Assembly: GCF_003667575.1 (NCBI RefSeq) | Contig: NZ_RCUY01000014.1 | Coordinates: 62,001-126,000 of the forward strand | DNA from: Mycetocola lacteus | Lineage (GTDB): Bacteria; Actinomycetota; Actinomycetes; Actinomycetales; Microbacteriaceae | Reading direction: 5' to 3' | Length of the DNA stretch: 64,000 bases | Notes under the pieces: generated by a model | Database searches by the model: none | What the model was told of the DNA's origin: nothing | Seen by the model: the letters and a program-made list of their open reading frames with translations, nothing else | Shown here: one piece after another, positions 44,065 through 52,089 of the stretch | Layout of the letters: every line of letters starts with the position of its first letter | Position numbering within the stretch: the first letter of the stretch is position 1 | Made by a program: the position numbers and the translations under genes

Positions 44065-45341
44065 CAGCGCCGCCCGGTCCGCACCAGCGAGGCCACGGCC
44101 TCGACGTGGTGGGTGTGCGGGAACAGGTCAAACCCATTAACCCCGGTGAGGGTGTACCCCGAGGCGGTGAGCTGGCCGAGGTCGCGGGCCAGGGCCACCG
44201 GGTCGCAGGCCACGTAGATGATCTGGGCCGGGTCGAGCTCCACCAGCTGCTCGATCACGCGCTTGCCGGCGCCCGAGCGGGGCGGGTCCAGGACCACGGT
44301 GCCGGCGGCCAGGCGCGCACGCTCGGCCGATCCGGCGCTCTCGAACAGGCCGCTCAGGTAGGCATCCACCCGGGCGGTCTGGGCGCTGGCCCCGATCCAC
44401 TCGGCGAGGTTCTCCCCCGCGTGTACGGTTGCCCGCTCGCTGGATTCCACGCTGGTGATCCGGGTGCCCGCACCGAAGCGGTCGCCCACGGCGGCGGCCA
44501 GCAGGCCCACGCCACCGTAGAGATCGAGGTTACCGGCAGCGGGATCGAAGTAGTCGGCGTCGATCGCATCCTGCACGGCGGTGGTCAGGACCTGGGCGGC
44601 ACCGTGGTGCACCTGCCAGAAGCCGTTTTCGGCCAGGCGGAACTCGCGTCCACCCACGGTCTCGATGATGGTCGGGGCATTCGCCGGGGCCACCGGGGCA
44701 CGACCGCGGCGGCGCACCTGCTCGCGCAGGTTCACCCGGGTCTCGCCACCCGAGGTGTGCAGAATATCGATCGAGGCGGTCCCCGCGGGGACGCCGTGAC
44801 GCGGCATGGCCTCGGCGATGGCCGCGTGGGCCAGCGGCAGGTCGTCTACCTCGATTACGCTGTGGGTGCCGGACGCATAGGGACCAACCCGGCCGTCGCC
44901 GTCCACCTGGAGGCTCACGCGGGTACGCCAGCCCAGGCCGCCGGCCTCGTCATCGCCGGGGACCGCGGAGACGGTCACCGGCAGCTCGATGCCACCAAAC
45001 CGGGCCAGGGCCTCGGTCACCACGGTTTCCTTGAGGCTGCGCTGGTGGGCCAGGTCGATGTGTCCAAACTCGGCACCACCGGCACGCTGCGCGGGGTCGC
45101 GGCTGATGCTCGCCGCCGACCACACGTGCTCACGACGGTGTTCGGAGGGCTCCAGAACCTCGAGGGTATCGGCCTCCCAGAAGCTGGACTTCTGACGACG
45201 GACCCGGGCGCGCACGCGCTCGCCGGGGATCGCGTCGGTAACAAAGACCACGCGGCCCTCATGTCGGGCGATAAAGACACCACCGTGGGCTACGTTGGTT
45301 ACATCAAGTTCGAGGATCTGGGGGTCGGATTGCACACTCAC
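44064..45341 (-). CDS. TrmA/RlmD-family RNA (uracil-5-)-methyltransferase with TRAM domain
   Basis: This 425-residue enzyme should methylate C5 of a uridine in rRNA or tRNA with S-adenosylmethionine. Residues 5-60 form a TRAM RNA-binding domain. The SAM site reads D-L-Y-G-G-V-G-L-L-A, followed by V-L-D-P-P-R-S-G and Y-V-A-C-D-P, which holds the nucleophilic Cys (residue 379). There is no N-terminal iron-sulphur cysteine set, unlike RlmD of enterobacteria. Which base it modifies is unknown. The start is a GTG; a second GTG two codons later is possible. Confidence 0.88.
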   Translation of the reverse strand: MSVQSDPQILELDVTNVAHGGVFIARHEGRVVFVTDAIPGERVRARVRRQKSSFWEADTLEVLEPSEHRREHVWSAASISRDPAQRAGGAEFGHIDLAHQRSLKETVVTEALARFGGIELPVTVSAVPGDDEAGGLGWRTRVSLQVDGDGRVGPYASGTHSVIEVDDLPLAHAAIAEAMPRHGVPAGTASIDILHTSGGETRVNLREQVRRRGRAPVAPANAPTIIETVGGREFRLAENGFWQVHHGAAQVLTTAVQDAIDADYFDPAAGNLDLYGGVGLLAAAVGDRFGAGTRITSVESSERATVHAGENLAEWIGASAQTARVDAYLSGLFESAGSAERARLAAGTVVLDPPRSGAGKRVIEQLVELDPAQIIYVACDPVALARDLGQLTASGYTLTGVNGFDLFPHTHHVEAVASLVRTGRR

Positions 45342-45397
45342 ACTCCGAGCTTCCCACGTTTTCCCCGCCGCGACCTACTTTTGTGCCAAGGAACGTC

Positions 45398-46060
45398 ATG
45401 ACCCTGTACCTCGCCTCCACCTCTCCCGCCCGCCTGATGCTGCTGCGTTCGGCGGGGATCGAGCCCGTGATTGTGCACTCTCACGTGGATGAACCGGCCA
45501 CCGTCGCCGCGGCCGAGGCGGTCTCCGGTCCGCTCGCTACCCCAGATATGGTGGCGTTGCTGGGCCGGGCGAAGGCCGAGGCGGTTACCCGCGATGCCGA
45601 CGGGCACCCGCTGGATGGTTTTGTCCTCGGCGGCGACAGCTCGTTTGAGCTGGACGGTGTCTCCCAGGGCAAGCCGCATACGCCCGAGCGCGCCACCGCG
45701 CGCTGGGAGGCGCAGCGCGGCCGCACCGGCACGCTGTACTCGGGACACTGGCTGATCGACTACCGCGGTGGGGTCCCGCGCGCCGCCACCGGCGGGGTAG
45801 CTCGGGCCACGGTCACCTTCGCCGACAACATCACCGATGCCGAGATCGCCGCATATGTGGCCTCGGGCGAACCACTGTGGGTGGCCGGCGCGTTCACCCT
45901 GGACAGTTTGGCGGGCGCCTTTATCTCCGAAATTTCGGGACACCCGTCAACCGTTATTGGCCTTTCCCTCCCGCTTTTGCGTGATTCTTTCGCGGAATTA
46001 GGCGTGTCATGGACCGATCTGTGGAACCGGCCGGGGGCTCTCGGCCCGGCGGAACTGTAG
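45398..46060 (+). CDS. maf: Maf-like nucleotide pyrophosphatase
   Basis: This protein of about 220 residues has L-Y-L-A-S-T-S-P-A-R at the start and L-G-G-D-S-S-F-E-L-D-G with the active-site Asp, marks of the Maf/HAM1-like house-cleaning nucleotide pyrophosphatases. AAGGA five bases before the ATG at 45398 sets the start; a GTG five codons earlier is less likely. It lies between the methyltransferase (divergent) and the carboxylase alpha gene, as maf (Rv3282) does near accA3 (Rv3285) in M. tuberculosis. Confidence 0.88.
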   Translation: MTLYLASTSPARLMLLRSAGIEPVIVHSHVDEPATVAAAEAVSGPLATPDMVALLGRAKAEAVTRDADGHPLDGFVLGGDSSFELDGVSQGKPHTPERATARWEAQRGRTGTLYSGHWLIDYRGGVPRAATGGVARATVTFADNITDAEIAAYVASGEPLWVAGAFTLDSLAGAFISEISGHPSTVIGLSLPLLRDSFAELGVSWTDLWNRPGALGPAEL

Positions 46061-46124
46061 GGTTTCACGCAATCCGATTCACTTTTTTGTGAGAGTCCAC
46101 CAAAGCCCGAGGCCAAAGGCATCG

Positions 46125-46130
46125 TAGGCT
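46125..46130 (+). promoter_or_regulatory. -10 element for the leaderless alpha-subunit gene
   Basis: TAGGCT is followed by eight bases and the GTG at 46139. Confidence 0.45.
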
Positions 46131-46138
46131 AGGGGACT

Positions 46139-47911
46139 GTGCCCCGTATTACTAAAGTTCTTATCGCCAATCGTGGCGAAATCGCCGTCCGTGTAATTCG
46201 TGCTGCCCGCGACTCGGGAATCGGTTCGGTTGCCGTCTATGCCGACCAGGACCGCGACGCCCTCCACGTGCGCCTCGCCGATGAGGCCTACGCCCTCGGC
46301 GGCAGCACCAGCGCCGAGACCTACCTCGTCATCGACAAGCTGCTCTCGGTCGCCCGCCGCTCCGGCGCGGACGCCGTGCACCCCGGCTACGGCTTCCTGG
46401 CCGAGAACGCCGACTTCGCCCGCGCCGTGATCGGTGCCGGCCTCACCTGGATCGGCCCGAGCCCCGACGCGATCGAGCTGCTGGGCGACAAGGTTTCCGC
46501 CCGTCACGTGGCCGAGAAGGTGGGCGCACCGCTCGCCCCCGGAACCCTCAACCCGGTCTCCGGTGCCGACGAGGTCCTGGCCTTCGTGGATGAGTTTGGC
46601 CTGCCGGTCGCGATCAAGGCCGCCTTCGGTGGCGGTGGACGCGGCCTCAAGGTGGCCCGCACCCGCGAGGAGGTGCCGGAGATGTTTGACTCGGCCACCC
46701 GCGAGGCCGTGGCCGCATTCGGCCGTGGCGAGTGCTTCGTGGAGAAGTACCTCGACCAGCCGCGTCACGTCGAGACCCAGTGCCTCGCCGACGCCGAGGG
46801 CAACGTGGTGGTCATCTCGACCCGCGACTGCTCGCTGCAGCGTCGCCACCAGAAGCTGGTGGAGGAGGCTCCGGCCCCGTTCCTCACTGATGAGCAGAAC
46901 GAGCTGCTGTATGCCGCCTCCAAGGCCATCCTCAAGGAGGTTGGCTACCAGGGTGCCGGTACCTGCGAGTTCCTGATCGGCAAGGACGGCACCGTGTCCT
47001 TCCTCGAGGTCAACACCCGCCTGCAGGTGGAGCACCCGGTGTCCGAAGAGGTCACCGGTATCGACCTGGTGCGCGAGCAGTTCCGCATCGCCGAGGGTGG
47101 CCTGCTGGACTATGAGGATCCCAAGCCCGAGGGTCACTCGTTCGAGTTCCGCATCAACGGCGAGGACCCGGGTCGTGGCTTCCTGCCGCAGCCCGGCCCG
47201 ATCCACGTGTTCAAGACCTTCGGTGGCCCCGGCATTCGCCTGGACTCCGGCGTGACCGCCGGGGACGAGATCTCCGGTGCCTTCGACTCGCTGATCGGCA
47301 AGATCATCGTGACCGGCAAGACCCGCCAGGAGGCGCTCGAGCGTTCGCGCCGTGCCCTGGACGAGTTCGAGGTTGCCGGTCTGCCGACCGTGCTGCCCTT
47401 CCACCGCAAGATCGTCCGCGATCCAGCCTTCGTGGGTGCCGACGGCACCTTCGGGATCTACACCCGCTGGATCGAGACCGAGTTCGTGAACGACATCGAG
47501 CCCTGGGATGGCGAGCCGCAGGCACTGGGTGCTCCCGCCGGCCGCAACACCGTGGTGGTCGAGGTTTCCGGCAAGCGTCTCGAGGTCAGCCTGCCCGACT
47601 CGGTCCTGCCCGCGCAGAACTCCGGTGCCCGCAAGCTCGCGACCCCGCCCGCCCGCCGCGGTGCCGGTTCGAGCTCGGGCGCCCGCGCCACCGGCGACTC
47701 GGTGGCGTCCCCGATGCAGGCCACGATCGTCAAGGTCGCGGTTGAGGAGGGCCAGAAGGTTGTTAAGGGCGACCTGGTGCTTGTACTCGAAGCGATGAAG
47801 ATGGAGCAGCCGATCACCGCCCACAAGGACGGCGTCGTCAGCGCGATCAGCGCCCCGGTTGGCGAAACCGTCTCGGCCGGTCACGTCCTGCTGAACATCC
47901 TCGACGCGTAA
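46139..47911 (+). CDS. accA3: Acyl-CoA carboxylase alpha subunit (biotin carboxylase plus BCCP)
   Basis: This 590-residue chain charges biotin with CO2 and carries it to the beta subunit. It starts [14 protein letters not shown], has the ATP-grasp loop G-G-G-G-R-G-L-K-V and [11 protein letters not shown] linker of about 50 residues leads to the biotin domain with E-A-M-K-M (Lys 554, 36 residues from the end). It works with the beta and epsilon subunits and BirA encoded in this window. A strong hairpin follows the stop. Confidence 0.96.
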   Translation: MPRITKVLIANRGEIAVRVIRAARDSGIGSVAVYADQDRDALHVRLADEAYALGGSTSAETYLVIDKLLSVARRSGADAVHPGYGFLAENADFARAVIGAGLTWIGPSPDAIELLGDKVSARHVAEKVGAPLAPGTLNPVSGADEVLAFVDEFGLPVAIKAAFGGGGRGLKVARTREEVPEMFDSATREAVAAFGRGECFVEKYLDQPRHVETQCLADAEGNVVVISTRDCSLQRRHQKLVEEAPAPFLTDEQNELLYAASKAILKEVGYQGAGTCEFLIGKDGTVSFLEVNTRLQVEHPVSEEVTGIDLVREQFRIAEGGLLDYEDPKPEGHSFEFRINGEDPGRGFLPQPGPIHVFKTFGGPGIRLDSGVTAGDEISGAFDSLIGKIIVTGKTRQEALERSRRALDEFEVAGLPTVLPFHRKIVRDPAFVGADGTFGIYTRWIETEFVNDIEPWDGEPQALGAPAGRNTVVVEVSGKRLEVSLPDSVLPAQNSGARKLATPPARRGAGSSSGARATGDSVASPMQATIVKVAVEEGQKVVKGDLVLVLEAMKMEQPITAHKDGVVSAISAPVGETVSAGHVLLNILDA

Positions 47912-47915
47912 CCAC

Positions 47916-47969
47916 ACACACAGCGCAGCGCCCCGGCCGGGTTTCCTCGGCTGGGGCGCTGTGCTGTGT
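47916..47969 (+). terminator. Terminator of the alpha-subunit gene
   Basis: Long, nearly perfect arms of about 17 bases (plus an inner CCG/CGG) follow the stop of the carboxylase alpha gene. Confidence 0.75.
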
Positions 47970-47999
47970 AGGGGCTGCGTCGCGTGGGCTGAGTCGCAA

Positions 48000-48080
48000 G
48001 TGCCCACACCGTGAGTGGGCACAGCCACGCGTGGCTTTCGCGCGCGTGGCTTCCGCACGTGACTTTCGCTCGCGTGGGCA
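48000..48080. repeat. Short inverted and degenerate direct repeats
   Basis: GTGCCCAC and GTGGGCAC form an 8-bp stem, then GCCACGCGTGGC is a 12-base palindrome. From 48028 about three copies of a 15-base unit CGCGTGGCTTTCGCN follow, decaying to the right. There is no coding support here. Confidence 0.5.
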
Positions 48081-48129
48081 AAATCCCGCCCCGGCCGCGC
48101 GGCGACGCACCTGCACGTCGCAGTCTCGC

Positions 48130-48135
48130 CATACT
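48130..48135 (+). promoter_or_regulatory. -10 element for a leaderless start
   Basis: CATACT lies seven bases before the GTG at 48143, with no ribosome binding site between. Confidence 0.4.
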
Positions 48136-48142
48136 GGTCACC

Positions 48143-48415
48143 GTGGAAATCAAACGGGGACACATCACGGCGCTGGTGCTTGGCGCAATTATCGCGATCG
48201 CGCTGGTGGTGTTGGTGATCCTCGGGTTTGGACTGGCGAATTTGCCCGGTTCGGCGCTCGCTTGCGCAGGCGACGTGGTCTCAACAGACCTGTGTGAGCC
48301 GGCCAAGCTCGGCCGCACCATCTTTGGTGGTTTGATCGCCGCCGGCGCACTGATCGCGCTGGCGATCGTGGCCGTGGGCGCGGGCACGCTCGTGCTGCGC
48401 CGGAACGCGCGTTAG
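48143..48415 (+). CDS. Small two-helix membrane protein
   Basis: This protein of about 90 residues has two hydrophobic helices (about residues 8-30 and 58-80) separated by a loop with two cysteines that could form a disulfide outside the membrane. No family is recognised. The GTG at 48143 begins V-E-I-K-R-G-H, a sensible cytoplasmic tail; an in-frame extension to 48011 is just translated repeats. The last codon and stop run into a tandem 8-base repeat. Function unknown. Confidence 0.6.
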   Translation: MEIKRGHITALVLGAIIAIALVVLVILGFGLANLPGSALACAGDVVSTDLCEPAKLGRTIFGGLIAAGALIALAIVAVGAGTLVLRRNAR

Positions 48416-48461
48416 CAAGCCAGCAAGCCAGCAAGCCAGCAAGCCAGCAAGCCAGCAAGCC
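48414..48461. repeat. Six perfect tandem copies of AGCAAGCC
   Basis: The first copy begins inside the TAG stop of the small membrane protein. A microsatellite with 8-base units, not a multiple of three, can change length by slippage without altering the protein's coding part. Confidence 0.9.
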
Positions 48462-48739
48462 CACGATACCGACCGCTATCGGCTCTCCAGACGCATGCCC
48501 TTTGTGAGCACGGCCCGTTTTGACCTGTAATTGACGTGTCAAAATGCCCCCACCCCCAAAGGCAGTGTGTCCCGAGAACCGCATCTCGCTACTTCATCGT
48601 GCCGGACGGCGCACTCGCCCTGAGCCCGGACGCGGCGTGCGGGGGCAGGCGCGAATCGGGGCAGAACGGGCGCGGTTGGGGCAGCCAGTGCAGTGCGGTT
48701 CGGGTAGCAGTGCGGTTTGGGCAGCCAGCGTTCGGAGAG
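48416..48739. other. Gene-free stretch after the small membrane protein
   Basis: Besides the tandem repeat this holds a 7-13-7 inverted repeat (TTTTGAC/GTCAAAA, 48518-48544), which could be an operator, and then GC-rich low-complexity sequence with repeated GGGCAG and GTGCGGTT words. No convincing ORF, tRNA or terminator is seen. Confidence 0.5.
48518..48544. promoter_or_regulatory. Inverted repeat, possible operator
   Basis: TTTTGAC and GTCAAAA are perfect complements 13 bases apart in an AT-rich island. No gene starts clearly beside it. Confidence 0.35.
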
Positions 48740-49312
48740 CTAGGGGCGGGTCGTACGGATGCCGTCGAAAGCGAAGCCGAGCACACGCTCGCCCTGCTCC
48801 TCGGTCTCGTAGGCGACACCGGCGACGCCAACCACCAGACGGATCACATCGGCGATCTCCACGTCCGGACGCACAAGGCCCGCGGTCTGGGCATTTTCCA
48901 GCAGGGGCTCGCCCGCCGCGTACATCGCGGTCCGGCAGCACAGCATGGTTTCCGAGCCGCGGTTCAGGCCGTCTAGCAGCGCACGCTTGGTGGCCAGGAA
49001 CGGGATGAACTCGCGCAGCCAGGCTTCGAAGGCGTCCCACTCGCTGCCGCCGTCCTCGAGGTGCTCATCGGCCTTGCGGCACAGCACCAGCACCTCGGAC
49101 GCATAGACGCGCTCGATCAGATCCTCGCGGGTGGGGAAGTTGCGGTATAGCGTCCCGATGCCCACGCCCGCGCGGCGCGCGACCTCCTCCAGGGAGGCGG
49201 TGATGCCCTCCTCACGGAAGACCACCTTCGCGGTCTCGATCAGCGCGTCGTAGTTGCGGGCCGCATCGGCGCGGTGGGGTCGGCTGGTTTCAACCAGGGT
49301 CTCGAGTTCCAC
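48740..49312 (-). CDS. TetR family transcriptional regulator
   Basis: This regulator of about 190 residues has an N-terminal helix-turn-helix (I-T-A-S-L-E-E-V-A-R-R-A-G-V-G-I-G-T-L-Y-R-N-F-P-T-R-E-D-L) and a helical ligand-binding part with several cysteines (C-R-K and M-L-C-C-R). It is divergent from an MFS exporter and palindromes lie between the two, so it most likely represses the exporter and itself. The GTG at 49312, with GGAAGG seven bases before it, is preferred over a TTG eight codons earlier. Inducer unknown. Confidence 0.88.
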   Translation of the reverse strand: MELETLVETSRPHRADAARNYDALIETAKVVFREEGITASLEEVARRAGVGIGTLYRNFPTREDLIERVYASEVLVLCRKADEHLEDGGSEWDAFEAWLREFIPFLATKRALLDGLNRGSETMLCCRTAMYAAGEPLLENAQTAGLVRPDVEIADVIRLVVGVAGVAYETEEQGERVLGFAFDGIRTTRP

Positions 49313-49337
49313 CAAATTTCCTTCCAACACTTGCAAA

Positions 49338-49388
49338 CCGGAGGAACCCTCCGGTAATCTAAGAGCATGCCTCCGGTAATCCAGGAGG
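49338..49388. promoter_or_regulatory. Paired TetR-type operators between regulator and exporter
   Basis: CCGGAGG-AAC-CCTCCGG is a perfect 7-3-7 palindrome (49338-49354). A second site, CCTCC-N9-GGAGG, lies at 49370-49388. Both contain CCTCCGGTAATC, 22 bases apart, about two helical turns. TAGATT on the minus strand within the first site is a plausible -10 for the regulator. Confidence 0.7.
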
Positions 49389-49494
49389 ACGCCTCCACTT
49401 TACTCCTCGTGCAGGCCATAATCTACCCTTCGGCACGACACTCCGACTCACCCAGCAGCCCGAGCGTTCGAGTCGTTTCTGAAAGGTTCCCACC

Positions 49495-51078
49495 GTGTCG
49501 ACTACGATTCGACGTCCACTCACGCTCATCTTCCTGATCCTCGCCATCGCCTCCGCGGCCATGTCGATGCTTCAGTCGCTGCTGAACCCCGCGCTCCCGC
49601 TGATCCAGCAGGAACTCCACACCACCCAGACCGCGACCACGTGGATCCTCACCGCCTGGGCCCTCTCGGCCGCGGCCAGCACCCCGCTGGTAGGCCGGAT
49701 GGGTGACCTGTTTGGCAAGAAGCGCACCATCCTCTTCGCCCTCGGCGCGATCGTTGCCGGAAGCATCCTGGCCACCTTCGCCCCGAGCATCGGACTGTTG
49801 CTGGCCGGCCGCGTGCTCCAGGGCCTCGGCGGTGCGGTCTTCCCGCTGGCCTTCGGTCTGATCCGCGAAAACTTCCCCGCCGCCCGGGTGGCCGGTGCCG
49901 TCGGCATCATGTCCTCGGTGATCGCCGTGGGTGGTGGCCTGGGCAGCGTGCTCGCCGGTCCGATCGTCGACGCGCTGGGCTGGCGCGCGCTGTTCTGGCT
50001 GCCCGCCGCCGTGGTGGCGATCGTGGCCATCGGTGCCGCGTTTGTCCTGCCCGAGTCCGAATCTCGTCCCGGCGGACGCCTGCGCCCGCTCGGTGCGGTA
50101 CTGCTGGCCGGGTGGCTGGTCGCCCTGCTGCTGCCGCTGTCCAACGGCTCGCGCTGGGGATGGGCCTCGCCGCTCACCATCGGCCTGTTTGCCCTGGCCG
50201 CTTTGCTGATGCTGGTGTGGATCCGCGTGGAGGCCACCTCCCCCACCCCGATCGTCGACATGAAGATGATGCGTCTGCCCGCCGTATGGACCACCAACCT
50301 GGTGGCCTTCCTGTTTGGCGCCGGCATGTTCGCGATGATCACCTTCGTCCCACAGTACGTCCAGACCAGCCCCGCCCAGGGCTACGGCTTCGGGGCCTCG
50401 GTCACCCTGGCCGGCCTGGTCATCCTGCCGATGACCGTGGGTATGGCGGTCGGTGGTGCCTTTAGCGCCCCGCTGACCCGACTGCTCGGCTACCGCATCC
50501 AGCTGATGACCGCGAGCGCGATGGGCGCGATCGGTTCCGCCCTGATCGTGATTGAACACTTCGCGCTGTGGCAGATCGCCCTGGCCTGTGGCATCTACGG
50601 CCTGGGGCTCGGGATCGCCTACGCCGCGCTCACCAACGTGATCGTGAACGCGGTTCCCGCCCACCAGACCGGCGTTGCCACCGGCATGAACACCAACATT
50701 CGCACCGTGGGTGGAGCCGTGGGTACCGCGATCTTCGGGGCGATTGTCACCTCGACCGCGGGCATGGCCGGACTGCCCACCGCCGCGGGCTACACCGGGG
50801 CGTTTGTCTTCATCACGATCACCGGGATCGCCGCCACCGCGGCCGCCGCGCTGATTCCCGGCCGCCGTCCCGCTCGGGACGCCTCCGATCCCAAGACCAC
50901 GGTCGAAACCGCGGCCCCCTCCCACGCCGAAGCCCTGGAAGCCGAGGCCTCGGTGGTCATCGCCGCGGCCGGCGCCGCCCTTCCCGCCGACGAAATCCCC
51001 ACCGACCGAAATCCCGCTGGCCTCGAGGCCGACCTCGATGCCGCCCCCACACTCCGCGACGGTATCTCCGCGCGGTAA
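49495..51078 (+). CDS. MFS drug exporter, DHA2 (14-helix) type
   Basis: This 527-residue exporter has about fourteen helices. Motif A is G-R-M-G-D-L-F-G-K-K-R between helices 2 and 3, and the motif C region reads G-R-V-L-Q-G-L-G-G-A-V-F-P. The C-terminal 65 residues are a cytoplasmic Ala/Glu-rich tail. It probably pumps a toxic organic compound using the proton gradient. GAAAGG precedes the GTG. The divergent TetR gene and operators suggest induction by the pumped compound. Confidence 0.9.
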   Translation: MSTTIRRPLTLIFLILAIASAAMSMLQSLLNPALPLIQQELHTTQTATTWILTAWALSAAASTPLVGRMGDLFGKKRTILFALGAIVAGSILATFAPSIGLLLAGRVLQGLGGAVFPLAFGLIRENFPAARVAGAVGIMSSVIAVGGGLGSVLAGPIVDALGWRALFWLPAAVVAIVAIGAAFVLPESESRPGGRLRPLGAVLLAGWLVALLLPLSNGSRWGWASPLTIGLFALAALLMLVWIRVEATSPTPIVDMKMMRLPAVWTTNLVAFLFGAGMFAMITFVPQYVQTSPAQGYGFGASVTLAGLVILPMTVGMAVGGAFSAPLTRLLGYRIQLMTASAMGAIGSALIVIEHFALWQIALACGIYGLGLGIAYAALTNVIVNAVPAHQTGVATGMNTNIRTVGGAVGTAIFGAIVTSTAGMAGLPTAAGYTGAFVFITITGIAATAAAALIPGRRPARDASDPKTTVETAAPSHAEALEAEASVVIAAAGAALPADEIPTDRNPAGLEADLDAAPTLRDGISAR

Positions 51079-51129
51079 CCCGGGCCGATTCTGGCCCACA
51101 CTCGATTCCGAAGGGAGCATCTACACACG

Positions 51130-51291
51130 ATGATCACAACAGCCCTCCGCCTAGGCGAGGCCGTTCGCGGCCTCTGGAACGACATGCGCGACTCGGCCTA
51201 TCTGCGCCGCGCACTCCGCGAAACCGATTCCCCGATGGAATCCGCGGACGACTCGGTACCCCTTAAACCGGGCACTCTCTGCATCGCATAA
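51130..51291 (+). CDS. Small protein of 53 residues downstream of the exporter
   Basis: An ATG 12 bases after AAGGGAG opens a frame for 53 residues beginning M-I-T-T-A-L-R-L-G-E-A-V-R and ending L-C-I-A. It is rich in Arg and Glu, with an amphipathic first half and no membrane helix. It follows the exporter by 51 bases and precedes a strong terminator, so it probably belongs to the same transcript. No family is recognised; it may be non-functional. Confidence 0.45.
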   Translation: MITTALRLGEAVRGLWNDMRDSAYLRRALRETDSPMESADDSVPLKPGTLCIA

Positions 51292-51329
51292 CGGATAAAC
51301 GCGCCCCATGAGCGCGGCCCGTGCACCCA

Positions 51330-51369
51330 CGAAGGCCCGGATCCCCCAGGATCCGGGCCTTCGTTTTTC
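51330..51369. terminator. Strong terminator with T tract
   Basis: Perfect 15-base arms around CCCA are followed by TTTTTCT on the plus strand. It serves the exporter transcript and the minus-strand gene ending at 51369. Confidence 0.88.
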
Positions 51370-51551
51370 TAGTTGTCTTGGTTGGATACGGGTTCGTGTG
51401 CGTCCGGATCATCCACGTGGGTGGCCGCCCCAAATACGGTGGCACCGCCCTCATCGGTCCAGTCGTTGCCCGTCTCATCGCTATGTGCCGGATCCGATAC
51501 GTGATCGTGATCGGCGGGTGTTCCGTTGGTGCCCTCGGTCTGTGCGTTCAT
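51369..51551 (-). CDS. Small acidic protein of 60 residues
   Basis: This 60-residue protein is rich in Asp, His, Thr and Asn and has almost no hydrophobic stretch, so it is likely unstructured (it begins M-N-A-Q-T-E-G-T). AGAGGAG four bases before the ATG at 51551 is a good ribosome site. It lies downstream of the RelE-like gene on the same strand. No known family; function unknown. Confidence 0.55.
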   Translation of the reverse strand: MNAQTEGTNGTPADHDHVSDPAHSDETGNDWTDEGGATVFGAATHVDDPDAHEPVSNQDN

Positions 51552-51653
51552 AACACTCCTCTCGCGGTTCACTGCCCCGGATCCCAAGCGGCAGGGCCCG
51601 AGGTTTGTCCCGACACCCTACCGCGCCCGGGCATCGATTGCGAGCCCCGGCTG

Positions 51654-51956
51654 CTACGGATGCGGCCCAACCCCGAGCACGGTGATCTCCCCCTCCCCCG
51701 GCCCATAGCGCCACAGCAGTCGCCAGGCCGAGGGGGTGTGGTGCTCAACGTAGGACCCAAACACCCCGACCCCGTCCTCATCGTTGACAGCCACGTGTTT
51801 ATGGCTGCGCAGCGAGGGATACAGCGGGTCGTTGGCGAGCTTCTCCAGGGCGAGCTCAACCCGGCGACGCTTCTTGCGCATGGATGGACTGCCGCGCAGG
51901 TCCTCCAGGGCGCGCCGGCATCCCTCGGAGTATCGGAGTTCAAATTTCTGGGCCAT
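51654..51956 (-). CDS. RelE/ParE-superfamily toxin-like protein, orphan
   Basis: This 100-residue protein has the size and pattern of RelE-like mRNA interferases. It begins Q-K-F-E-L-R-Y-S-E-G-C, has a basic helix K-K-R-R-R-V-E, and ends with W-R-L-L-W-R-Y-G-P-G-E-G and L-G-V-G-P-H-P, where RelE proteins carry their catalytic basic and aromatic residues. AGGAGG five bases before the ATG at 51956 fixes the start. No antitoxin-like gene lies beside it: upstream is LpdA and downstream a small acidic protein. Identity is from pattern only. Confidence 0.6.
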   Translation of the reverse strand: MAQKFELRYSEGCRRALEDLRGSPSMRKKRRRVELALEKLANDPLYPSLRSHKHVAVNDEDGVGVFGSYVEHHTPSAWRLLWRYGPGEGEITVLGVGPHP

Positions 51957-52042
51957 CGGGGCCTCCTCACACTGGTGTGAGAAAAGCGTGCGCCGCCACA
52001 ATGGGTAAAACCGGTATGGCGAGAAGATCCCCGAAAAACAGC

Positions 52043-52075
52043 GGGTCCCGCCCGCGGACAACGCGGACGGGACCC
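52043..52075 (-). terminator. Terminator of the lpdA-like gene
   Basis: Fourteen-base arms with one mismatch follow the stop of the LpdA homologue on the minus strand. Confidence 0.65.
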
Positions 52076-52089
52076 CATAAAACCCGAGA

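Noticed and set aside
46079-48163. A 694-codon open frame on the minus strand opposite accA3
   Set aside because: It is an antisense shadow from high GC; accA3 on the plus strand has full family motifs.
48414-48461. CRISPR array
   Set aside because: The copies are 8-base and contiguous, with no spacers and no cas genes.
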